Assembly: GCA_937911965.1 (NCBI GenBank)
Contig: CALDPL010000186.1
Coordinates: 1 to 8,208, forward strand
DNA length: 8,208 nucleotides
Origin: an uncultured Allomuricauda sp.
GTDB taxonomy: Bacteria; Bacteroidota; Bacteroidia; Flavobacteriales; Flavobacteriaceae
Reading direction: 5' to 3'
The position numbers and the translations under genes are program-made. The notes under the pieces are model-generated. The model saw only the letters and a program-made list of their open reading frames with translations. It did not search any database and had not been told where the DNA came from. This document shows positions 1 through 4,882 of the stretch, piece by piece (position 1 is the first letter of the stretch; each line of letters begins with the position of its first letter).

Positions 1-242
1 AGGGGACGGCGGCCGATATTATAAAGATTGCCATGGTGAATATTCACCAATGGATCCAACGAAACAACCTTAAGACGAAAATGATCATGCAGGTTCACGA
101 TGAACTTGTGTTTGACGTTCATAGAAGCGAAGTAGAAATAGTCAAAGAACGAGTAGCCTTTTTGATGAAGCATGCCGTGAATCTTGAGGTTCCCATGGAA
201 GTAGAGGTGGGCGTTGCTGATAACTGGCTCGATGCACATTAA
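1..242 (+). CDS. polA: DNA polymerase I, C-terminal end (partial)
   Basis: This is the last ~80 codons of DNA polymerase I, the family A polymerase that fills gaps and removes RNA primers during replication and repair. The gene enters from the left edge; the frame is open from base 3 and stops with TAA at 240-242. Visible signatures are GTAADIIKIAM at the very start, part of the conserved end of the palm/fingers region, and the motif C block MIMQVHDELVFDV, whose His-Asp-Glu carries a catalytic metal-binding aspartate. The tail ending in VGVADNWLDAH is typical of bacterial PolA C-termini. The 5' part, including any exonuclease domains, lies outside the window. An internal ATG at 33 is not a real start because homology continues upstream of it. 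Identity is very secure. Confidence 0.96.
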   Translation, partial: GTAADIIKIAMVNIHQWIQRNNLKTKMIMQVHDELVFDVHRSEVEIVKERVAFLMKHAVNLEVPMEVEVGVADNWLDAH

Positions 243-258
243 TTAACTAAGAAGCACA

Positions 259-546
259 ATGAATTTTATTCCCGGGAAAAACGATATCACTGAAGCTCAT
301 AACCGGATCCACTCCTTTATTCACGAAACGCCGGTACAAACCTGCCAGAGCATCAACCTTCTCGCAGGGTGCGAGATTTTTTTTAAGTGTGAGAACCTCC
401 AAAAGGGAGGGGCCTCCATCCATTCCATACATATGGACCAATACTTTATCAAGGTTCACAGTGATACCAAGGCCGGGCAAAAATTCCTCAAAAAAATAAT
501 GGATCGACGAAGAGATCAAAGACCACCCACCCTGGATGGGATTTAG
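259..546 (+). pseudogene. Truncated PLP-dependent threonine/serine dehydratase, N-terminal remnant
   Basis: The first ~52 codons read as the N-terminus of a fold-type II PLP enzyme of the threonine/serine dehydratase (serine racemase-like) family: an early ITEAHNRIHSFIHETPVQT stretch followed by FFKCENLQKGGA. In intact members the next residues are the [S/A]FKxRGA motif, whose lysine forms the Schiff base with PLP. Here the homology stops at about base 414, just before that lysine, and continues into unrelated sequence until TAG at 544-546. The product would be 95 residues against the usual ~310-330, with no active site, so it cannot be a working dehydratase. It lies 16 bp after polA on the same strand, and its AUG is probably the original start. 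The 43-residue tail is unrecognised. The missing ~270 codons are not elsewhere in the window. Confidence 0.75.
433..546 (+). other. Unrecognised 37-codon tail of the broken dehydratase frame
   Basis: Beyond the dehydratase homology the same frame continues from an internal ATG (433-435) for 37 codons, beginning MDQYFIKVHSDTKAGQKFLK. The alternating hydrophobic/charged pattern (YFIKV, then a KAGQKFLKKI helix-like stretch) resembles the start of small Bacteroidota antitoxin-like or DUF-type proteins, but I cannot assign a family. The frame ends in a basic, proline-rich run that looks non-native. Another frame reads a protein-like IDEEIKDHPPWMGF from about 502, just after an A-rich run, so this could be a frameshifted fragment of a second small gene. 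Whether it is expressed is unknown. Confidence 0.25.
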
Positions 547-594
547 GATCATAATAGTGCCAATGTTGGACCTTTTCCCAGAATCCCTTTGGGA

Positions 595-626
595 TTGCCA
601 CCTAATCTGGTGCTCAAATAGTGAAA
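595..626. repeat. Imperfect direct repeat, copy A
   Basis: This copy reads TTGCCA followed by CCTAATCTGGTGCTCAAATA and GTGAAA. It matches copy B at 666-696 in TTGCC, CCTAA, TGGTG, AAA and TGAAA; I count 18 of 26 identical bases from CCTAA onward, plus the TTGCC block offset by one base. The copies start 70 bp apart. Paired terminal repeats of this size occur as transposase-binding sites at some insertion-sequence ends, such as the IS21 family, but no transposase is present, so the origin is unproven. Confidence 0.45.
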
Positions 627-650
627 CAAATATCACTTCCATTCGTCCCA

Positions 651-680
651 TTGGAAAAGCAACCTTTGCCCCTAAATTGG
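651..680 (+). promoter_or_regulatory. Candidate Bacteroidota promoter for the secreted protein gene
   Basis: A -33 TTG at 651-653 and a -7 element TAAATTGG at 673-680 are separated by 19 bp, matching the Bacteroidota primary-sigma pattern TTG-N19-TAnnTTTG except for one base in the -7 core. Transcription would begin near 685, leaving about 23 nt of leader to the ATG at 709 but only about 5 nt to the ATG at 691. Confidence 0.45.
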
Positions 681-696
681 TGTCTAAAGTATGAAA
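666..696. repeat. Imperfect direct repeat, copy B
   Basis: This copy reads TTGCC followed by CCTAAATTGGTGTCTAAAGT and ATGAAA, and is the partner of copy A 70 bp upstream. It runs into the first possible ATG (691) of the following gene, so that ATG may belong to the repeat rather than to the gene. The TAAATTGG inside it also serves as a candidate -7 promoter element. Confidence 0.45.
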
Positions 697-708
697 GCCG
701 TTGTATCC

Positions 709-2196
709 ATGTCCTTGAAAACATTTTTTATCTGCTGCTCCCTTTTTATTTTTTCGCTCCAAATCCTAATGGGACAGACCTTGAGTTCCCAATTGTTGGA
801 TGCCGGGACCAAAATGGGAATTCCATATGCCACGATACAATACGGGGAGCATCAAGGGGTCATCAGCAATGGGGAGGGTGTCTTTGGCATTGTGCTGGAA
901 GAAGGTGCCCCAATGCCCGATTCCATCCATATCTCTTCCATAGGATATGAATCCCTGAGCATCGCCCTGGGCCAAATCGGGAACAGCCTGCTGCTTCGTC
1001 CCAAGGCCATCGATCTGGAAGGGGTCTACCTCTTTGACAGGGAACTCACGGTCGGGGACATCATCGACAAGATGAAGGAACGTATTCCACAAAATATCAA
1101 TGGGGATCCCATTAAACAACGGGTTTTCATCAGAAACTCCCACAAGACCCATATTGATAGATTGGATCTTGGTTTTGAGAAATCCACCATTGCGGAACTC
1201 GACAGGGAACTCATAGACAGCATTGCCAATTCAGTGCCCCGGGAAGCCGCACATTTTACCGAAAGCCTTATGGATCTATACAAATATGGAAGTGAGTACA
1301 AATTGGACATGATCCGGGCGGCGGAACTCTATGACAAGGATCGGGTCGCTTCCCTTGAAGATCTCTCAAAGCGGATGGAGGGGATATTCAAAAGGAACAT
1401 CAAAAGGGATTCCTACCTGAAGGTCAAGTCCGGAATCTTCAGCCAAAAAATGGAAGTGGATTCCATAGTGTGGGCCGTGGAGGACCAACAGGACAATAAT
1501 GGGGCCGGGGCCGAAGAAAAGCCGAAGTTCCTGGAATCCCAGCGCCTGGCCCTTGGCGGCCTGCTCAAAGAGCTCTATTACTCCAAGGACAGCAAATTCG
1601 ACCTGATCCAAAAAACAAATCGATATGAATTCAAGTTGGTGGGGCATACCGAAATCGATGGGGTCGGGACCTATGTCATCGACTTTTTCCCCAAGGGGAA
1701 GCGGGCCGATTTCAAGGGTCGGCTCCATATCAATATGGAAGATTTTGCACTGGTCCGGTTGGATTTCTCCAACGTCCGGCCCCTTCGCAATTTTAGGCTG
1801 TTGGGCATCACCTATAGGGAACAAATGTATCGGGGAAGCGTCCGTTTTGTCCAACTTTCCAACGGCCGCTATGACTTGAGGTTCATGGAATTTGACCGGG
1901 GCAACCATTTGGAGGTGAAACGTCCCCTTAAGGTAGTGGAGAAGAACAAGCATGTCAAGGGGAGGCGCAAACAGAACGAACTCAGCCTAAATCTGGATTT
2001 CGAGCTGGACCCTGCTGAATCCCTGGAATTTGTGGTATTCGGCCAAGAATTGATCGAGCCAACGGAATTCACTTCCCAAAAGGAGGATAAAAATGTCAAG
2101 GCCACCTATATGCCCGTTTATGATCCCGGGTTTTGGAGGGGCCACAGCATTATGGAACCCAACCGGGCCTTAAGGGAGTTCAGGGCGGAGGATTGA
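709..2196 (+). CDS. Secreted protein with carboxypeptidase-regulatory-like domain
   Basis: A 495-residue protein, probably exported. The N-terminus MSLKTFFICCSLFIFSLQIL is a signal peptide (one Lys, a long hydrophobic core, likely cleavage near MG/QT); there is no convincing lipobox. Residues ~24-109 form a carboxypeptidase-regulatory-like beta-sandwich, with the hallmark GIPYATIQY, VISNGEGVF and ISSIGYESL strands. Bacteroidota attach this domain to many periplasmic and surface proteins. The rest is mostly charged and helical (~115-260), followed by a beta-rich segment (VGTYVIDFFPKGKRADFKGR, then INMEDFALVRLDF) resembling the C-terminal part of DUF5686-like or LolA-like periplasmic proteins. 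No TonB-dependent plug or barrel is seen, so it is not a receptor. Start 709 is preferred over 691 because the candidate promoter and a repeat copy overlap 691. It ends 16 bp from the convergent ctlX-like gene. Function is unknown. Confidence 0.82.
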   Translation: MSLKTFFICCSLFIFSLQILMGQTLSSQLLDAGTKMGIPYATIQYGEHQGVISNGEGVFGIVLEEGAPMPDSIHISSIGYESLSIALGQIGNSLLLRPKAIDLEGVYLFDRELTVGDIIDKMKERIPQNINGDPIKQRVFIRNSHKTHIDRLDLGFEKSTIAELDRELIDSIANSVPREAAHFTESLMDLYKYGSEYKLDMIRAAELYDKDRVASLEDLSKRMEGIFKRNIKRDSYLKVKSGIFSQKMEVDSIVWAVEDQQDNNGAGAEEKPKFLESQRLALGGLLKELYYSKDSKFDLIQKTNRYEFKLVGHTEIDGVGTYVIDFFPKGKRADFKGRLHINMEDFALVRLDFSNVRPLRNFRLLGITYREQMYRGSVRFVQLSNGRYDLRFMEFDRGNHLEVKRPLKVVEKNKHVKGRRKQNELSLNLDFELDPAESLEFVVFGQELIEPTEFTSQKEDKNVKATYMPVYDPGFWRGHSIMEPNRALREFRAED

Positions 2197-2199
2197 CAA

Positions 2200-2209
2200 G
2201 GAAGCTTCC
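2200..2209. repeat. Short perfect palindrome between convergent stops
   Basis: GGAAGCTTCC fills most of the 16-bp gap between the stop codons of the secreted protein gene and the ctlX-like gene. It has no T tract and only 10 bp of symmetry, so it is a poor terminator; it may be chance. Confidence 0.3.
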
Positions 2210-2212
2210 GGC

Positions 2213-3163
2213 TCAGGCCCTGGGAAGGAACACTTCGGCCATCATGCAACGGGCACTGCCCCCTCCACAGGTCTCAATGGTGTCCAAGGGACTGTGTAGG
2301 ATCGGGCAGTATTTTTCAATGGATCGGATCTGTTTTGGGTCAAGGCTGTTGTAGGCTGCGCTGCTCATCACCATATAGGCCTGCCCATCCCCTCCGAGCA
2401 CTTGGAGCATATTTCCGGCAAATTGGTACATCTGTGCCTCACTGATCTCGATGATCTCCCTCCCATCGCCCTTGATCTGTTCCAAGACGTTCTTGCGTTC
2501 CTTTTTGTCGTCAATGCTGTCCAAACAAATGATCACAAAATCCTCGGCCATGGCCATCATCACATTGGTATGGTAAATGGGAAGTCTTTTTCCCTCCACA
2601 CTCTGGTACGCGGTGAACAGCACCGGGGCACAGTCAAAATCCTCGCAGTATTCTATGAAAAGATCCTCATCCGCCCGTTGGGACAGGGCACAATAAGCCT
2701 TTTGGTTGATTCGATCCATTAGGATACTGCCCGTACCCTCCAGATACACCCCCTCCTGTTCAGCGGAGGTATAATCCATGATATGCTCAATCACAAAGCC
2801 CTGTTCCTCAAGGAGATTCAAGATATCCTCCCGGCGTTCCTTCCTACGGTTCTCGGCAAACATGGGGTAAAGGCATACGGTCCCGTTTCCATGGAAGGAC
2901 ACCCAGTTGTTCGGAAAAATGGAGTCCGGGGTATCGGCCTCCAGGGAGTCATCCACGACGATCACCCGGATTCCGTGTTCTTGCAATAGCTTCACAAAAC
3001 GATCGAACTCCTGCTGGGCCCTTTGGTTGATCTGCGCATTCTTGATATCAATATCCTCCTGAAAGAAATTGTTCACGGCGGTCTGTTCGTTCATCCTAAA
3101 CCCAACGGGACGTACCATTAGAATGGTATCGGTAATCTGCTTTTTCTCAAGTATGGAGTTCAT
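2213..3163 (-). CDS. ctlX: CtlX-type citrulline hydrolase (pentein family)
   Basis: This matches the CtlX group of the amidinotransferase/pentein superfamily, expected to hydrolyse the ureido group of L-citrulline to give L-ornithine, CO2 and ammonia in the cytoplasm. Counting from the ATG at 3163 (316 residues), the visible motifs are RPVGFRMNEQTAVNNFFQ near the N-terminus, the substrate-binding DSIFPNNW block (~80-87), EGTGS (~142-146) with a catalytic acidic residue, the histidine of YHTNVMM (~198), and the nucleophilic cysteine of GGGSARCMMAEVFLPR (~306). All expected catalytic residues are present. An upstream ATG at 3202 would overlap the preceding gene by 14 bp and has a GGAG seven bases before it; 3163 is chosen because family similarity begins at about QITDTILMVRP. 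It is probably co-transcribed with the pentein gene upstream. Substrate is inferred from family. Confidence 0.88.
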   Translation of the reverse strand: MNSILEKKQITDTILMVRPVGFRMNEQTAVNNFFQEDIDIKNAQINQRAQQEFDRFVKLLQEHGIRVIVVDDSLEADTPDSIFPNNWVSFHGNGTVCLYPMFAENRRKERREDILNLLEEQGFVIEHIMDYTSAEQEGVYLEGTGSILMDRINQKAYCALSQRADEDLFIEYCEDFDCAPVLFTAYQSVEGKRLPIYHTNVMMAMAEDFVIICLDSIDDKKERKNVLEQIKGDGREIIEISEAQMYQFAGNMLQVLGGDGQAYMVMSSAAYNSLDPKQIRSIEKYCPILHSPLDTIETCGGGSARCMMAEVFLPRA

Positions 3164-3188
3164 GTTCAATATAGGTTTAATGGGAAAA

Positions 3189-4121
3189 TCACCCTCGATC
3201 ATACTCTTTCTCCCGAATCAAGGGCATGGTACTGCAGCGCAACAGGCCTTCCTGTTTGGAAATTTCCCCATAGGGGATTTCCTCTACGGTCAGCCCCTGA
3301 TCCCGAAGCCATTGGTTCAATCGGACAAAATTCCTCTCTGATACCACAACCTCGGGGGAAATTGAAAACACATTGCTGAACATCATGTACATTTCTTCCC
3401 GATCGATTTCAAATATATGGTCCCTGCCAAAATAATCCACCAAATAGCGGTATTCCTCTTCCACCAAAAATCCATTGCGGTGCAATATTGCATTATCCCG
3501 TCCCACCGGTTGGAAACAACAGTCCAAATGGAGCGCATTGGCCCTGGGATCGGTGTTTGATTTTCTAAGCTCAAAGGATTTTACCGTCTTGTGCGGGAAA
3601 AGGTCCCTGATGTATTCCACTGCTTCCCGGTTGGTCCTTGCCGTTATATAACCGGCGTAATCGCTTCCGGTATACGTACCGATGAAGATATGGTCCCCAC
3701 AGGGCATGACATCCCCCCCTTCGATATGAACCTCATCAGGGGGCCTGATCAATTTATTGGGGTCTATTTGGTCCAACACCGCTTGGATGGCCCTGAACTC
3801 ATCTTCCCTATCGGGAAGGATGTTGGCGTGGAAAATCTTGTCCTCGATCACAAAGGCGATGTCCCGCGTAAAAATCTGGTTGCAGTCCGTCAGGACCTCC
3901 GGTCGATAAACCTGCACCCCGTATTTTTGGAGCACCTTGGCAAAGGCCTCCATTTCCCGGACCATATCGGCTTCCTTGGGATAGGTTCCGGCCAAAATAT
4001 GTTCCAGGGATTTTGGATCATAGGCGTCCTGGGGGAGCGGTGTCGGTCCACTGCTCACCGCCGTTCCCAAAATAACAGACCTCAAGGTACTGGTCTCATC
4101 TTCTATATTCAATCGCATCAT
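3189..4121 (-). CDS. Arginine deiminase / dimethylarginine dimethylaminohydrolase family protein
   Basis: A 310-residue pentein-fold guanidino hydrolase, predicted to cleave arginine or a methylated arginine to citrulline plus ammonia or an amine. Family signatures in order: NQIFTRD (81-87), whose Asp contacts the guanidinium; EGGD (134-137) with the catalytic acidic residue; ALHLDCCF (His198); and the catalytic cysteine in EGLLRCSTMPLI (Cys296). The complete Cys-His-acid set indicates an active enzyme. Length suits DDAH-like members and is shorter than classic ~400-residue ArcA, so free arginine and dimethylarginine are both possible substrates; an amidinotransferase role cannot be excluded. 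The start is ATGATG at 4121/4118, with no Shine-Dalgarno sequence. Its stop lies 25 bp before the chosen start of the CtlX-type gene, which would consume the citrulline made here. A strong -7 promoter element lies 47 bp upstream. Confidence 0.85.
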   Translation of the reverse strand: MMRLNIEDETSTLRSVILGTAVSSGPTPLPQDAYDPKSLEHILAGTYPKEADMVREMEAFAKVLQKYGVQVYRPEVLTDCNQIFTRDIAFVIEDKIFHANILPDREDEFRAIQAVLDQIDPNKLIRPPDEVHIEGGDVMPCGDHIFIGTYTGSDYAGYITARTNREAVEYIRDLFPHKTVKSFELRKSNTDPRANALHLDCCFQPVGRDNAILHRNGFLVEEEYRYLVDYFGRDHIFEIDREEMYMMFSNVFSISPEVVVSERNFVRLNQWLRDQGLTVEEIPYGEISKQEGLLRCSTMPLIREKEYDRG

Positions 4122-4150
4122 GGCTGAATTGGATGGATGTTTTACAAAAA

Positions 4151-4167
4151 CCCCAAAAATCCTGGGG
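4151..4167 (-). other. Terminator-like hairpin in the pentein leader
   Basis: Read on the minus strand, CCCCA-GGATTTT-TGGGG forms a 5-bp stem with a 7-nt loop, followed at once by TTTTTG. It directly abuts the -7 element at 4168-4175. If transcription starts near 4163, the 5' arm is only partly transcribed and the hairpin cannot form; it would form in any transcript reading through from gltA. So it could block read-through while sparing the local promoter. This is inference from sequence only. Confidence 0.35.
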
Positions 4168-4175
4168 CAAATCTA
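4168..4175 (-). promoter_or_regulatory. -7 promoter element for the two pentein genes
   Basis: On the minus strand TAGATTTG matches the Bacteroidota -7 consensus TAnnTTTG exactly. No TTG lies 19-20 bp upstream (the nearest TTGG is about 28 bp away), so the -33 box is weak and an activator may help. It lies 47 bp before the pentein start codon. Confidence 0.5.
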
Positions 4176-4242
4176 CTCTTTTACTAGATATTTCCGTACC
4201 TGAACCAAGGAAAAAAGTAAGGCTCATAATGCTTTTATCCAA

Positions 4243-4272
4243 GTTGAAAATGGAAAGCTTTCAATATTCAAC
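4243..4272. promoter_or_regulatory. 30-bp near-perfect palindrome, candidate operator
   Basis: The sequence is GTTGAAAATG, then GAAAGCTTTC, then AATATTCAAC. Thirteen of its 15 base pairs are symmetric about the centre (between 4257 and 4258), and the inner 10 bp are a perfect palindrome. It sits in the divergent intergenic region, about 68 bp upstream of the pentein -7 element and about 60 bp upstream of the -33 box of the plus-strand gene. There is no T tract, so it is not a terminator. Binding of a dimeric regulator is plausible; no regulator gene lies in the window. Confidence 0.45.
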
Positions 4273-4284
4273 TCAATGAGGCTT

Positions 4285-4299
4285 AAGATGTTAAATCTT
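4285..4299. repeat. Short inverted repeat in the divergent region
   Basis: AAGAT (4285-4289) and ATCTT (4295-4299) form 5-bp arms around a 5-bp centre, 12 bp after the 30-bp palindrome. It may be part of the same regulatory region, but an inverted repeat of this size in AT-rich DNA could be chance. Confidence 0.25.
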
Positions 4300-4331
4300 C
4301 CTGAAAAGGGTAGATTTTTATTCGACAAATG

Positions 4332-4362
4332 TTGGAATTACATTTTATAGCCTCTACATTTG
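4332..4362 (+). promoter_or_regulatory. Promoter of the small secreted protein gene
   Basis: TTG at 4332-4334 and TACATTTG at 4355-4362 are separated by 20 bp and match the Bacteroidota promoter pattern in full (TAnnTTTG exact). Transcription would start around 4367, about 15 nt before the ATG at 4383. This rules against the upstream in-frame ATG at 4329, which would place the promoter inside the coding region. Confidence 0.65.
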
Positions 4363-4382
4363 CAAAGAGTTTTTTCTTACAC

Positions 4383-4832
4383 ATGAAGAAGGTCCTATTT
4401 TTATTCTCCCTCTTTGCAATCAGTTTTGCCGTACTGGGGGGCATTGGCAAGCTCGGAACGGAGTTGGCCGACGAGCCGATCTCCGGGGATGGGAGGCCTA
4501 CAGCCTATATTGCAAAGTATAGGGATTGTATCGACCTGGACGATTTTCCGAAGAACCCGGTCCTGGAAATAACCGTCACTGACCTAACTTCCCACGACTC
4601 CTCGGAGCTTGGGTCGGAAATCAAAAAATACCGTAAAGGTTTGGAGGAGGCCGTCAAAAACCTGAACCATATAGAGGCACACCACCATATTCACCGGGAA
4701 TTCCAAGGCTCCCTGAGCAAACTCGGTCAGGTAGGACTCAGCCAACAACAGAGGATTTACTACCTTGAAACCATGCGTCTTTGTTTCGAAAGTGACAAGG
4801 CCCTGAATCTCCAAAAGGTCGGTAACCTGTAG
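4383..4832 (+). CDS. Small secreted protein of unknown function
   Basis: I do not recognise this 149-residue protein. MKKVLFLFSLFAISFAVLGG is a clear signal peptide (two Lys, a hydrophobic core of about 15 residues), with no lipobox, so the product is probably periplasmic or exported. The mature part begins with an acidic, Gly/Pro-containing segment and a YIAKYRDCIDL stretch, then ITVTDLTSHDSS. From ~78 onward it is predicted helical and charged (EIKKYRKGLEEAVKNL), with a histidine cluster HIEAHHHIH at about residue 98-106. Two cysteines (CIDL and RLCFE) remain after cleavage and could form a disulfide. The start at 4383 is set by the promoter position. It stands alone on the plus strand between minus-strand genes and converges on gltA with a 50-bp gap. 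Base composition is like its neighbours. Confidence 0.72.
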   Translation: MKKVLFLFSLFAISFAVLGGIGKLGTELADEPISGDGRPTAYIAKYRDCIDLDDFPKNPVLEITVTDLTSHDSSELGSEIKKYRKGLEEAVKNLNHIEAHHHIHREFQGSLSKLGQVGLSQQQRIYYLETMRLCFESDKALNLQKVGNL

Positions 4833-4864
4833 AAAAAAAAGGGGGAAGATTTCTCTTGCACCCC
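4833..4864 (-). terminator. Intrinsic terminator of gltA
   Basis: Read on the minus strand, GGGG-TGC-AAGA-GAAA-TCTT-CC-CCC forms an outer G-C stem and an inner AAGA/TCTT stem capped by a GAAA tetraloop, followed directly by eight T residues (4833-4840). The T tract lies on the gltA side only; on the plus strand it is a poor terminator for the opposing gene. Confidence 0.75.
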
Positions 4865-4882
4865 AATATCAATTCCCAAATC

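Larger units (their letters stand above)
547..708. other. Gene-free stretch between the broken dehydratase and the secreted protein gene
   Basis: No plausible gene is seen on either strand. A long minus-strand open frame crosses it (about 247-762) but resembles nothing recognisable. The stretch holds a short hairpin (AATCCC at 582-587 and GGGATT at 591-596, three-base loop, no T tract), two imperfect direct repeats, and a promoter-like pair; the repeats and promoter are listed separately. Together with the broken dehydratase it looks like the scar of an insertion or deletion. Confidence 0.5.

Noticed and set aside
582..596. AATCCC-TTT-GGGATT hairpin as a terminator for polA or the broken gene
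   Set aside because: The loop has only three bases and no T tract follows on either strand.
247..762. A 171-codon minus-strand open frame across the degraded region
   Set aside because: It lies antisense to the dehydratase remnant and the signal peptide of the next gene, has no recognisable domain, and fits chance openness in a low-constraint region.
1366..1953. A 195-codon minus-strand open frame inside the secreted protein gene
   Set aside because: It is a shadow of the plus-strand gene, which has a signal peptide and a recognisable domain; the minus translation has no family features.
2197..2212. Terminator between the convergent secreted-protein and ctlX-like genes
   Set aside because: The 16-bp gap has a 10-bp palindrome but no T tract and too short a stem to call a terminator.
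4329..4382. In-frame upstream ATG extending the small secreted protein by 18 residues
   Set aside because: An exact promoter consensus lies inside this segment and the signal peptide begins properly at 4383.
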